A stretch of 64,000 nt of DNA from Neurospora intermedia (lineage: Eukaryota; Ascomycota; Sordariomycetes; Sordariales; Sordariaceae), in the NCBI GenBank assembly GCA_037102815.1, contig BTPP01000003.1:1302001-1366000 (forward strand), in the 5' to 3' direction. A program made the position numbers and the translations under genes. Below are positions 1 through 12,149 of the stretch, one piece after another. The notes beneath the pieces are model-generated. The model was not told the DNA's origin. It did no database searches and saw only the letters and a program-made list of their open reading frames with translations. Each line of letters opens with the position of its first letter. The first letter of the stretch is position 1.

Positions 1-289
1 AGCGATACCATTCTAATATTAAATCCCGGCTACTAAAACGAAATACTACTATCCTTAATAGTTTAACTAATATATATAGGTATAAATACCTTTACTGCTT
101 CCTGGGTCTCAAATTCCAACCATGCGTAGGAGCCTTGCGCATTGCCACTTCCTTACTCATTCCTAGTTCCTTCGGTTCATCTTACTCAAAATAGACCCTC
201 CTTTTTCGCGGTAATACCCTAGCCTTCTACGACCCTCCCAAGCGTTCCCAATATTCAGCTACCAGCTCCTAGGCGTTTCTCATTTCCTT

Positions 290-425
290 CTCGGGGAGGT
301 ATTTATTACAATCATAGCTATAGCCAGTCCATTTCACCAAATATTTCCATCCACTATTCTTCTTATCTTCCGCGTAATTTAGGATCACATCCATCTTATA
401 TTCTCCCTCGTCGTCTAAGTCCCTC
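290..425 (-). pseudogene. Chromodomain remnant at the end of pol
   Basis: The minus-strand translation shows the chromodomain core WKYLVKWTGY followed by a decayed form of the usual aromatic/proline end (NKYLPE). This domain sits C-terminal to integrase in chromoviruses and directs integration to heterochromatin marked by histone H3 lysine 9 methylation. Its position at the 3' end of the minus-strand element supports the orientation given for the whole element. The upstream bases (about 430-1400) are the expected integrase core and GPY/F area, but they are too mutated for me to mark catalytic residues. Confidence 0.65.
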
Positions 426-1462
426 TGGCTATCTTCAATCGGGCCGGGGGGAGGTTATATTCGATTAAAGGGATCGCTATCGCGCGGCGCCCGTTTGAAA
501 TAAACTATTGAAATAACGGGGTAGACGGCCATTTCGGGTAGCAAATCCAATTAGTAAGCTAAGTTACTAATTCACTTAATAATAATAAACGGACCAACTC
601 GTTATTAGGAGAATTTCCTAGAGGGACGGCCGGGTAAATAGTATCCTTTATACAATTTAAGGAATACCTTATCTCCAATTAAAAAGGAAGCTTATCGGTA
701 ATTCTCGTTATATCGCTTCTTTACTTTAACCGCCACAAAAACTATTACTAATTACACATCTTCCCTCAAACTATCTCTTAATACCTAGTATTACTCAAAC
801 GTATCCAGGATATCCTTCTTTACAATCAGGTCCAATAGACCAAGTAGTTTAAATCCGAATAATTACTTATACGGGGACGATTTAATAGGTTCTAAATATA
901 CACTATTCATATTCTATTATAAGCTCGGAAATATCTCCACCCAATTGGATTCCGGCGCCGTATAATAATAGAAACGAATAGCAATTTCTACGTCTTAATT
1001 CCATTGCTCGGCTATACCATTGCCTTAAGGGTAGTATATAATAATTATTAATAGTTTAGTTCCTAGTACTATCTATATACCTTTCCATATTCTCAATATA
1101 AACTTTCAGTCTCGGTTAGATACAATACCCTATAGAAACCCCCAATCGCTCAAAATCAAGTCCCTAACTAACACTCTACCCCAATCCTCAGCCGTATAGG
1201 TACAATATCCCGGAATAAAGCAATATCTTTTGGAGGTATAATATAATACCGGCATTAATATATCGAAAAAGTCGAATCCCGGAAGGTACCACAACGTTCC
1301 CAATACTAGTACTTTAGGCAGGTCGGTAATAAAGTCTAGTACTATAATTCTTATAGGCAGGGTATATTCGGGGTTTACCGACTAGTAGTCTCCGGCTGTA
1401 ACTTCCCTATCTATACAGTTAAACTAATACGCTAGGCAGTACTAAATATAATCCTTAACTAT

Positions 1463-1771
1463 TTATATCTTTCGAACTATAACGTATTCTTTAAGATCGT
1501 ACATTATTCGGTCTCTTCTAAAATAATACTTTTCGTCGTACACAACGCTCAAAATAATTGCCACTATATTCTTTAGAACGTAGAGCCGTCTTACTTTATT
1601 TATTAGGTTAATATTATACATTAATCCGTTTACAATCTCAAATAGGTACCCAGCGCAAGAAATAACGCCATCAACCTCAGTAGCACTCGGGTAACTTCGC
1701 AACTCGGTTATAATAGGTCCGAACTTAATATCCGCTTCGTATCCTTTAATAAATATATTCCTAATTTCCAA
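1463..1771 (-). pseudogene. Integrase N-terminal (zinc-binding) remnant
   Basis: A 102-residue open stretch on the minus strand retains the pattern of the retroelement integrase HHCC region. It contains VVYDEKYYFRRDRIMYDLK, where the family normally has a paired-histidine motif; the histidines appear as tyrosines, the change expected from CpA to TpA mutation. It lies between the reverse transcriptase/RNase H region and the chromodomain, where integrase belongs. The stretch is open only by chance of mutation and is not a gene. Confidence 0.6.
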
Positions 1772-2494
1772 TACTATCTACACCTCTACCTTTACAAAGT
1801 AGGTTTAATCTACCCAAACTTAATCTAAAACTAATACTTCGTTTAACCGCCCCTAACTATCCCCTTTTACAGGTAGTCGGCTCAAAGTATTAAGAACGAA
1901 ATTAAACTTACTAGTAATATAGTAGATTTTAAAGTCGTATTACAACAGATATATAGAGGCGTTAATAAACCTGCGGTTCCTACAATCGGTTGAGGAGGTA
2001 TCCAAGACTATTTATTCGCATATACCTTTAGTAGCGGCGTAGTCTATCAATACAATAACGGAGTAATTATAAAAGTAGATTAACGTACGTAATCGCTTAA
2101 CTACCCACACAAAGCACACGACCTCTATTTCAAATGGGCCGTACCGTATTTCCGCTTTACTTAAAACCTTACTCAGAAACATAATAGGGATAACTTAATT
2201 CGCTAGAATCGGTTTTCCGGAAACCCAAATATAGCTATCTTTCAAATAGTACATTATTATACCGTAACCCCGCTCCAAAGATCCATCAATTTGCAAGAAA
2301 GCTTATCTATCGAAATCTAGGTAATATAACTTTATATTATTATATATCGCCTTTTAAATAATCTCGAAGGCCTACCTTTCTACATCAGTAAGGGTATATA
2401 AGGTTTTTATATAGTAATTAACTCTCTTTCCTAGGTTCCTTACAATAATAGCACCTATCTTACAACCTTCTACTAGTAAAGCGACTTTCCTTTC

Positions 2495-2830
2495 TTATAA
2501 AGGCTCTACTAATTTAGTATAGTATAGTATAAAGTATCGGATAAATTCTAATACGCCTATATACCTCTCTAAGGATTTTAAAGTATTAGGGAATTCCAAA
2601 TTCTTAAAAGCGGCTATTCTCTCGTCCGTAATCGAAAGGCCAAATACATCAACTTTAAAACCGAGTAGCTCTACGTTCGGGTAAATAATATACGACTTCT
2701 TTAGGGAAAATATAATATTCTTTAATATAAAAAGATCAAACACTTACCTCAAATATCTCAAATAATCCTCCACTATATCGGAAAAAATAATAATATTATC
2801 AATAAACGCGCAGTAAAATACCGAAAAGGC
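2495..2830 (-). pseudogene. Reverse transcriptase remnant with mutated active site
   Basis: The minus strand encodes FIDNIIIFS at about 2780-2806, the equivalent of the catalytic YIDD-type box of Ty3/gypsy reverse transcriptase. The second aspartate is asparagine (AAT, 2795-2797), a G-to-A change of RIP type. Downstream, the 82-residue open stretch 2495-2743 carries the typical thumb region (LLGFKVDVFGLSITDERIAA, then a YIG..EFIRYFI..Y segment). Further fingers/palm sequence extends to about 3.3 kb but is broken by stops. Polymerase activity would be lost even without the stops. Confidence 0.75.
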
Positions 2831-4099
2831 TGCTAATAGTTAATCTATAAATTTCTATACGTATATTAGAGAATTATAGTAGCCTATTAAAGCGATATTA
2901 GGTTATTCCAATCCTCGTAGGTTAATAAAGGTCAATCGATCCCAATACTATAGCTAGACGCCGAATTAATAGAAAAAGGCCGTAGCATCAATAATAATTA
3001 TAAATTTCTTACCTCTAAAGGACGCAATAACCTCTAATTATAACGGTAGAGGGTAATTATCGGGAACCGTAACTTTATTGAAGGTTCGAAGGTCTATTAC
3101 AATACAGCCTTTCTATTAGCCCTTAACAGTTCGCCAGACTACAAAGACCGGATAAATAAAAAGTATTGTACGGTTAACCCAATCTATTTTACTTTATTTA
3201 TATAATAAGCCGAAAACTTAGTCTAGGACTTCTCAGTCTTTCTTACTCAATAGGTAGGATCTTACCCGGATACACTAGTTTTACTAACCTTCTACTAATA
3301 GTATTCGTATTATATCCTCCTCTTTTATTAAAATAACGCCTCCTTCTTCCTACAAAGAAGGATGTTTATCGATAATACGCTCAACCTCGCGCACGAGAAC
3401 TAGATCTTACATATATATATAAATACCCCTCTCTATAACTTTCTCGGGTAAATTTTCGGAAGTTTTAAATCCCAACATTAAATACTTTTCGGCGCTTACT
3501 TTTAGTAGCAATATCTCCACGTCTACTATACCGTCTAATATTTCGGTAATTTCGTACGCTACATCTTCGTCCGTAAATTCCACTACGAATTCGGCCAGAA
3601 TTTCTTCGTCCGTTATATTATTAATATAATCGTACTTGCCCGGGGGTAATCTATATAGGAATTTAATATTACAATTAGCCTCGTCTACTACATTAAATAC
3701 TCGGATTATAAGAACCTCGAATTCGTAATTTAGCGATATCTCCGTCTACGCCGTAGCGGCTAAATCCGCTATCATTCCTTCGGACAATATAAAATATCCA
3801 CTATCGGTAGCCTCAATAATACTACCCACGTAAAATCTCTTTAGAATTACTAGGACTCCCTTAGTAATATTACTAACGAATATTACAGAAGGGGATTTCG
3901 AATTTACCACCGCGTTAGCAACCGCTATATACTTAGAGTTTAGTATAAAACTTCTTCCTTTAGGGAGCAGCTTATACTAGACTAGGATATATCCGGACTA
4001 ACTAGGCATAACCGTAGTCTTTTTAACAATTATAACCTTCCAGAAGCATAGCTTCGAATTAGCTTACACGATAAAATCGACCTAAAAGTCGTCGAAATT

Positions 4100-4612
4100 C
4101 TAGAATATAATAGTTTCTAACTTATAGTCCGTATTAGCGGCATACGAGTACAAGAAATCGTTTCCAAACAGGACGTTAGATTCTAATTCGTCGATTACCC
4201 AGGCTCCTTTTATAAACTTTATTAAGGTAGGGTTACCCTTCTTATTATATTCCTCGAAATAAATTCTAAACGTTACCCATTCGGAAATATTAACCGATCT
4301 CCCTCCTACTCCTTTTACTTTAACGTACCTTATTTCGACCGTATACTCTAAAATCTTTAAAAATCGCCTTCTAATAAGGGTCCTTCCTATACCTAAATCT
4401 ATATATACCTCCACTAGACTACCTTCGAAAAATAGGCGGGCATTTACTCTTATATAGGTATAATTAGAAATAGGGCTATTATTAATATTAAAAGTGGAAA
4501 TTATATTACATACTTCACGAATTTTCATCGGGGCTATTATCTTAATAGGAATTAGGGTAACGCAAGGAATAAATCTCGGTTCTTCTCCCTTCAACCTTCC
4601 TTCCGCGGCCAA
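4100..4612 (-). pseudogene. Retroviral-type aspartic protease remnant
   Basis: This 170-residue open stretch contains VYIDLGIGRTLI, matching the protease active-site loop D-S/T-G-A-G-R-T with the residue after Asp changed to Leu. Near the end is ESNVLFGNDFL, the flap/second conserved region of gypsy proteases. It lies upstream, in element orientation, of the reverse transcriptase. It is long because the mutations happened to create no stop here. The active site is damaged, so it is a relic. Confidence 0.7.
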
Positions 4613-4619
4613 CTAATAT

Positions 4620-7600
4620 TTCTTAAAGTACTAGAACAACCTATTACATAATTCGCATTTAGTCTTACAATAACCATATATCCACTATTCGGGTACTAAT
4701 AATAATAGAGTCCTAAACTTTTCGGCCTTAGCAGCTAGCAAGGATACACAACGCCTCCGGTATTCCTTTTTGCCTTTTCGAAACTTGAAGCACTTAGAGC
4801 ACTTTTAACACTTTTTTATTAATTCCAAGACTAGATACGCTATTACATTATCTATAAGGTCCGCATCGGAATCTAATTCCTCAGCTCTACTCTCTTTAAC
4901 ATAGTAAGCACAATCGTACGCCTTTCTATCGTATACGAGGTCGCAATCGCAACTTTAATCACAGTATTAATCTTAGCTTCGGTCTCGTACTATACCTTAT
5001 TCGCAAGAGCCATTTCGATCGCAGCTACAGTCATAATTGCGTCCTTAATTACAATTGCAATCCTAATTACAATAGCGATCTTAGTTACGGCTGCGGTTTT
5101 AACTTCGGTCGCGGTTGCGGTCTTAGCTTCTATTATAATTATAAGAGCGGGAGTCGATACTTAATTAGTTATTAAAACTCGACTAGTTACTACTGGAATT
5201 GGATTCCTGCCTAACTACGGCCGCAAATACAACTCGTAACGCTATAATTAACTATATATAATTAGCCAACGATTCGCCTTCTATTAGGGCTCTCAAATAT
5301 TATTTAACTCGGAGGTCTATACTTAACCAGATTTATATTATAATTCTATACTAATTAGTATTATCTTTAGTTAGGGTACCTATAACTTTAATATATCATA
5401 TTTACTTTTGAACGTAGTAGGTAAGAACGCTATAATTATTATTAATATTACGGAGGTAGAACCGGCCTCTAGTAAATTTCACTATAGCTATAGCGGAGTC
5501 TAGTAAAAAGCGTAAAATTAAACAATCTAATAATTTATAAATACCCTTCTCTTTCCAATTGAACTTAATACCGCTATTTATTTCTACTATCTACTAAATA
5601 CGAACTATACCCGCCAAACAAATATAGAACAAACGCGTAAATTGCTTATTTATTTTACTTATTAAATACCTTTACTTAGTATTAATAATAAAAGATAGTA
5701 CTTGCTCGCGAAAAGTATAAACGTCGGTATATATAGTATACTTACTATCATTAACGATACCTTAATCCTTAAAATCGTATCCGTTAAGGTCGAAGCTTCC
5801 AATATCTTCCCATTTAACCTTTTTAAAATCCTCGTCGTCGTTATCGTAGCTAAATCCGCGATATTATCCGCCATTATAGCTTAGAGGGCCGCCGCCTCCT
5901 CCTCCTCCTCCTCCAGGGGAGGTTAGTAGTCCGCTTCCACCTTAGTATAAGTATAGTTGGCGACCAATCGGAGTACGGGGTGAACGACCGTTCCCGCCTC
6001 CTCCGCCGCCACGCGGGGAGTCTAATAAATTCGGTAACTCTCCTCCATTATCACCGGAGTAAGGGCCGTCGTCCTTATAAATAGTATCGGCGTCGCCTAA
6101 TATCTATTCGGGCGGAATATCATCTAAAATAACGATAGGCTTAGCAGGGGAACCAATAAATAAAGCCTAAGAATTAATACCGGGTCTTCGGAACTAATAT
6201 AACGTCCAAACCTTAGTAGGGGGAAGTACTAATACTCCTCTAATAAGTTAAATCGTAGGCGGGTTAATAACTTAAGGGGGTACGGATTAAATCCGGGTTA
6301 TATTAACGGTCGCTCTTATTTTAGATAGGGTAAAGATTATTTTTAACTTAATAATTTCGTCGATATTCTACCTACCTTTAATAAATAAAGCATAGTCTCG
6401 GAAAGGGTTAATTAGAAATAAAGCCTTATAAGGGGCTTCCTTAAGTATACTTTCTATAGAGGCTTGGAAGGTTTAAATCCTACCCTTTTTCACTTTATCT
6501 TTAACGATTATCTTAACCAATTAGTTATACATTATAATTTCGAAGGGTACGCCGAAAATATTATTAGCCTCATAGGTAGTCATTCTAGCTAATAATAGCT
6601 TAATTGGAGTAGAAGGGCCTTAATCCTTTTCCGGCTATACTCGGATAGGATTGGGAGGAATATACAAATTATTAAATAGTCCTCTCAATACCTCCTCTCG
6701 AATTTCCTTTATTACCTCCGTACGAACGCTATTAATTTATTTAGTAATATTTTCTATAATAATTTTAACCGTCTCCTTCTATTAGTTGGCTAATTTTTTA
6801 ATAATATTATTTAACGTAACTTCCAAATACTTCTTCTAAACGTCAATTTAATCGTTCAAAGCCTTTTGAAAGTCGCCGCTAACCTTGCGGCGCTATAAAT
6901 CGTTTAATACTTCATTTTCTTTATCTACTTAATTAATTATTTCCCTAATACTTCTTAACTACTCTACTAATATATTACTAATTTTATCTATTTACCCTAC
7001 GAATATACCTTTAATTTTCTTACAATCTTTATTTAGGGAGTTTTAAATACTAATTAAATATAAAGTAATTTAATTAAATAGAATATTAATTTATCTATTA
7101 AGTTTAATATTAAAATATTTAATCGATTCTTTATTATTTCTAAACTTAGTAAGTTTTATAAAAAGAACTTTATTTAAGTTACTATATAGTAGACTTATAA
7201 TTCTAAAGTCTCGATTGACTCTTATTTATACAATTTAATTTGAGGGCCCTAATAATTTAACTATATCTCGATCGGCAACTATCTTGTAACGTAAATAACT
7301 TATAGAAGGATATCGCATTTTACAATAAGGGTTAGTAACTAAAGGGGTATAGACTTAGGTCGGTAAAGGCTTACCGCGGGGCTCAATAGCAGTTATAATA
7401 TAAAATTCATCCGGCTCGTAATTGGGTTAATAGAAATTAACTTCGCTTTCGATATATTCAATATCAGCCTCCATATTACAAATATACTCGTTTTAAATAT
7501 CTAAAATATTTACCAAACTATTATAGTTACAGAATCGCCGAAGATTTGGAGGGCTAGACCTAACCTCGAAAGTAGGGAGGATATTTCGAAAGCCCAACTT
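4620..7600 (-). other. Gag-like region of the chromovirus, unresolved
   Basis: This stretch lies between the 5' end of the element and the protease, where gag belongs. Stops occur in all frames. A cysteine-rich patch near 4640-4830 could be the nucleocapsid zinc knuckle, but I cannot recover a clean CCHC. A short GC island with a CCT run near 5890-5915 escaped heavy mutation. Open stretches at 5662-5884 on both strands are chance ORFs. Confidence 0.4.
4965..5135. repeat. Degenerate short tandem repeat in the gag-like region
   Basis: A roughly 18-base unit of the type gcgatcttagttacggctgc recurs with substitutions through this stretch (cgcaatcgcaactt, cagctacagtcataattg, gcggttgcggtctta). It would have encoded an arginine- or glutamine-rich low-complexity segment. 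RIP has since diversified the units. Confidence 0.45.
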
Positions 7601-7751
7601 CGAATCGTCGGATTCGACGAAGGAGCCGGGTATTTTAATTAAAGTACGTTGAATAAATATAAGCTCAAGTATAATTTTACAATAACGACCGGTATTAAAA
7701 GTGAAGGAAGTACATAATTAAGAATCAGATAGGAGAGAAAATACTACTACG

Positions 7752-8029
7752 TACCCAAGTTCGGTAGTAGGGGAAACCTTTAATATCTAAATAAATCTGG
7801 AATCTAAGTAGTAATATACAATTACCTAAGTTCGCCGTATAGGGTAGAGTAGAGTAAATAGTTAACTTTATAATTACCTAAGTTCGTCGTATCGTCGGGG
7901 ATTCTTCACGGTTACCCAAGTTCGCCGTAAAGAGGAAGGGAGATAGATTACATTCTTTAAATAAATAGAACGCTCTCCTTAAATCGGAAAAGTAATTATA
8001 TAATCGTAAGAATACCTAAATTCGTCTTA
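7752..8029. repeat. Five dispersed copies of a 16-18 bp motif in the leader of the chromovirus
   Basis: The motif ttacccaagttcgccgta occurs, with one to four changes, at about 7752-7767, 7822-7839, 7874-7891, 7912-7929 and 8012-8029, always in the same orientation. It lies between the presumed 5' LTR and gag, so in the untranslated leader of the minus-strand element. The copies are better conserved than the DNA between them. Its function is not known to me. Confidence 0.6.
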
Positions 8030-8179
8030 CGTACCTTCGGATACTTCCTATCTTCGTTAGAAGAGAGAAGTAATCTTCTATCGTTCAATACGACATCGCC
8101 TAATACCTTCTTAATTAAGGCCGGTCGGTAATAATAGTATAGTTTAGTTTAAATTAAGCAATCAAAATTGCAACTACCA

Positions 8180-8443
8180 TTTAATACCGTTGAGAAGGTA
8201 TTTGAACATTGTAATAATATATATCTTAATTGAATATATATAAAGTAATAATCTAGAAAAGAATCCAAAGCAGGAAGCTTGCGTACGGTCGGTTGACTTT
8301 AGAGAGGCACGCAAGCCTTATCTAATCTACAGACCCACTTACGTGGGTGGGTTCCCGCCGGAGCGGTTGGTTTAATTGAACCAAGCCGAGCGGTTGGGCT
8401 ATCCAGTCAGGTGATCTGACATGTGATGACGCTAGCGATACCA
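8180..8443 (-). repeat. Probable 5' LTR of the chromovirus
   Basis: The outer end is set by the decamer agcgatacca (8434-8443) shared with positions 1-10. The inner end is placed near 8180, where ctacca (8173-8178), a possible complement of a primer-binding site, precedes tt and a TA that could be a mutated LTR TG. The half from about 8270 to 8443 has normal GC content and little TpA, unlike the rest of the element. The partner LTR lies outside the window, so the length of about 260 bases is a guess. Confidence 0.4.
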
Positions 8444-9140
8444 TTCCGGTATCATATAAATAGGTAAGGAAGGCTATTAATAAAGCGTAAAAATAATAAA
8501 TAAAATAAATTAATAAGCACTAGAGGGTTCCTAATTTCAAAATAGGAGATAAAATTTTTATTATAAAAAAGGATTAGATAATAGACCGCCCCAATAATAA
8601 ATTGGATTTCCTACTAACTAGAATCCCTTATACTATTATACGAATAAAAAGCGTATCCTACGAATTAAACTTACCTAAAGGATAGCGTAGCAATAGAATC
8701 TACTATATAGATCGATTATAAAGGGACTTAAGCAATCTACTGCCCGGCTAAATTAACGAAAACCTAGTAAGGATAATAATTAGGGAAGAGGGAAGAGAAG
8801 AGGTAGAAGAATAGGAAGTAGAGGAGATTCTAATATATAAACTAATAGGTAATATCTTACAATATTAAGCAATTTAGAAGGGCTAAGACTCTAACCTAGA
8901 ATAGTATCGGATAGAGTACTTTAAAAATACTCTAGAGAAATTAGCAAAATTTTATAAAAGTAATCTAAATAAACTAGGACCGCTAAAGAGATTGGGAATA
9001 TAATTAAAAGCATTACACAACGGTAAATTAATAAAGAAATATCCAAAAGACAACTATCTAAAAGTAAGGACAACGAAGTTGAAAATACGTAGAGTAAGGA
9101 GGAAGTAAATAAATTACTAAAAAGGAAGTTAATAAAGGAA
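8444..9140 (+). pseudogene. Second chromovirus: 3' end of pol with GPY/F module and chromodomain
   Basis: The plus-strand translation from about 8530 reads GDKIFIIKKD, then LLTRIPYTIIRIKS and YELNLPKG, which is the GPY/F module found after the integrase core. It continues into a chromodomain-like segment ending EYFKNTLEKLAKFYKSN (about 8860-8965), the usual end of chromovirus chromodomains. Stops replace the expected tryptophans and glutamines (RIP). The 5' part of pol is absent: the sequence begins directly at the LTR edge of the first element. The simplest reading is that the first element inserted into this one. Confidence 0.75.
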
Positions 9141-9442
9141 GAAGAATAACCAAACAAATACCGACCGTAACCTTAACTATATAGTATAGTAGTGTAGCGT
9201 AACAACCCACAAGGTTGCACAACGATATACCAAGGTTCGAAGGCATCTATCCTCTACTAAGAAAATAATCGGTTCAATTCCAATTAGAAGGAAATTTTTT
9301 TTTACTTTTATCGGTCTACATACGCACGACACATCAGATTAAAGTAAGTATCGTAATAAACCCAAAGATCTTTTATATAACTAGCAATTATTTTCTATTT
9401 TATTTTTATTTTCTTTCGGCTCTAGGGCTGAGCCTTCTTTCT

Positions 9443-9722
9443 AAAGGGGGGGTAATATTATAGCATAGCCGAACGAGGCCCAAAGCACTAGCCACTAGGC
9501 AATAGAGTACACTATAACACATCGGATAGAATAAGGCTTATATTCTTATCGATAGACCTTACAGATCGGGAAGGCGGCAACGACTGGCAGAACCGACTTA
9601 TATATCCGGATTTACAATACTAGCGTTTATTTACTTCCTCTTCCTTCTTTACACTTAATATTACTTTAATTTGTAGCTTCTAATCTTGCAGTCGAATCTC
9701 TCGTAGGATCACGCTTTCACAC
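9443..9722 (+). repeat. Polypurine tract and probable 3' LTR of the second chromovirus
   Basis: A run aaaggggggggt at about 9444-9455 has the look of a retroelement polypurine tract, and it follows the pol end on the same strand. The sequence after it (taatattatagcatagcc...) would be an LTR whose initial TG has mutated to TA. It contains a TATA-like acttatatat near 9596 and GC-normal stretches. The right end near 9722 is arbitrary because I have no second copy to compare. Confidence 0.45.
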
Positions 9723-12149
9723 TTACCCAAATTCTAATAAAATTTAAGGAAAGGTTTAATCTAAATATTTATTTAAGGCTACGAGGACTTTTAATAATTA
9801 TTAGGATAACCTAGAATGATATTATTAGAAATATAAATAATCGTTTCCTTACTAATAGTACTAAGGAAAAAAATTTAATTAGTAAAGGTAAAAGGGGATA
9901 TAGGGGGAATAGGAATAATAGGGGAAAATGCTAATTATATATATATGTATAAGTAGTAATAAGTCTATTTAGGAGACTTATTGTAAAATTTAAAGGGAGG
10001 ATTTAATTTAGGGTGGTATATAGGAATATATACGTTGATTTATTTTCTATAATAATTTTTTTCGAACCTTTAATAAGGGTATTAAATTAGAGGGTACACT
10101 TTCTAGACTAGATAGAATTAAATAATTAGTATTAATAGAAGATAAAAAAATATAGGACTAATTTAATAAGATAATAGATTAGAAAAGGTAGAAAAATAGG
10201 GATAATAGAAGAAGAAAAGAGATAAAGGGGATAAATAGGATATCGAACTTTAAAAGGATAAGATAATAGATTATTACAATATTCTATTTTTTAATTATAT
10301 TAAATAATTAGTCTTAATTTAATATTTCTTAATTGAATAAAATAATAGTTCTTAGTAATCTCTAATTATTTGCCTCTTTTTATTTTATTATGTTAAATAA
10401 TCCTTCATCCTTCTAGAGGGAATATACACTCGTTTCTCTATTTACTTATAGGAAGAAGATATTAAAAGATCTATCAGCTATCTTCGTTTTACAGCAGCGA
10501 TTGAACATTTAACCATTCAACGGATACAAAACCTTAGTGAATTATATCTAGCTCGATGCCTCCTATCTCGACCATCTAGAAAGGTTTGAAAATCACCTAC
10601 TACTCTACCAAATTAGACAACTAAGAACTACAGTTCTTATGCATTACTTTAGTTGTAGTAGTATGGTTGTTATTGTTGTTGTGGTTTTCTCGCTATTTCA
10701 ATAATTTTAATTATAAGTATAAGAATTATAATAAGGCTATTAAATATTAAATGTACTATATTATAAATAGGAGTATAACCTATTATAACCTCAATATTAA
10801 AAATATAAGTAAATAGGTACGTACTATATCGCTAGGGAAGGCTACAATAATTAGCCCACTATTTGAATTAATATAAAATATATTAAATAATAAAGTAGTA
10901 ATTGCCTTTAATACTAGCGATAATAGTAATAAATATAAAGGAGGAGGTAATAATCTACCGATTAACGTTAATATTATTAATAATATTAATAATAGTAATA
11001 GTAATACTAATATAAAGACTATAAATAATTTACTATAAATTATACTAAGGAAGGACAATTTTAAAGGTTTATACCAATTATACCCTCCTCCCCTATACTT
11101 ACTATACCTACTATTATACTAATATTTCTCTCCCTATTTTTAATATCCCTAAATTTAATTACCTTATACCGTTAGCGACTCTATTACTAATTCGGTAATC
11201 GCTAGCGGTTATAATTATAATATAGTAGGCGCTCTCCCCTTATTAGGTAAAATAGTAATTATCGATTTATATACGCTATTAAAGTATTTTACTACCGTAT
11301 TTTATAAGTACCCGACCGATCGTAAGATTCTTACTACTAAGCGTACTAATATTAATACCAACCCTCCTCCTATCTCTATAATAATTATAATCTCTATTTA
11401 ACTACTAGTACTATTATTAATCGTACCGCCGTTGGTAGCGGGCGAAGAAAACGAGGGTAAGAAGGAAATTAGAGAATTATTTATATTATATCCGCCCGTA
11501 CCTTCGACTCTCAATCTTCGTTTATTACCGCCACCCCCTATACTACCTAGTCGGCCGGCTAAAGAAATTATTACCAAATTCTTTAAAACGTTCTATAAGC
11601 GTTACTATATTAGATTATTAATTTAAATAATACTAGTATATAGAATTCTACTCGCTTTAAAGAATAAGTTCCGGAATAAAAAGGCGCCGTCCGATATATT
11701 CGTACTTAGAAAATAATTAGCAAAGTAATTTATAAGGTTAAGGTTTAACTATAACCTCTATATAGTATTTAAAAATAGTATTAAAAACTTCTTTAAAATT
11801 AAATATATAGTACTAATAATACAATTAAACTATAGTAAGTATACCTTCTAACTCCTATTATTGTAATTTAATTAATTAATATATACTTTAAACCTGCAAT
11901 TTAATATTATACTCAAATATAGCGTTACTAGAGCTTTTACTTCTATAGCGGGTAGTATTACTACTAGCGGTCCTAACGAGGGATAACGATATTACAAATC
12001 GATTTATAGCGAAAGAGGGGGGTTTTTAACATTTTAGTATTATTATATAGATAAATATAATTTATAGTACTTCTAATACTTCTAGTACTTTTAATATTTA
12101 TAGTATTTTTAATATTTTTAATATATAATTTAATTTAATATTTATAAAT
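9723..12149. other. RIPped AT-rich DNA without a recognisable gene
   Basis: The stretch is strongly TpA-rich with stops in every frame. The longest open pieces (10783-11058 minus, 11432-11626 plus) are low-complexity or decayed. The plus strand from about 11430 to 11980 keeps a stop-poor frame with lysine-rich segments and may be a dead protein gene, but I recognise no family. Short gaagaag/ggggataatag purine patches occur near 9890-10260. Confidence 0.6.

Larger units (their letters stand above)
1..8443 (-). mobile_element. RIP-mutated Ty3/gypsy chromovirus retrotransposon
   Basis: On the minus strand the order is 5' LTR near 8.2-8.44 kb, gag-like region, aspartic protease (4.1-4.6 kb), reverse transcriptase (about 2.5-3.3 kb), integrase zinc region (about 1.5-1.8 kb) and chromodomain (about 0.3-0.4 kb). 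That is the pol order of Ty3/gypsy chromoviruses. The ten bases agcgatacca occur at 1-10 and again at 8434-8443, which I read as the outer-end sequence of the two LTRs (TG...CA type), so the window starts at the last bases of the 3' LTR. No frame is intact. Almost every CAA, CAG and TGG appears as TAA or TAG, which fits RIP. It cannot be active as it stands. The element boundaries rest on the repeated decamer, so they are inference. Confidence 0.8.

Noticed and set aside
5662-5884. Overlapping open stretches on both strands in the gag-like region
   Set aside because: Chance ORFs in RIPped AT-rich DNA, low-complexity and without a start context.
9180-9290. tRNA-like B box (ggttcaattcc at about 9270) in AT-rich DNA
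   Set aside because: It falls in the open-frame continuation at the 3' end of the second chromovirus pol relic, with no convincing A box or stems, so it is most likely coding remnant.
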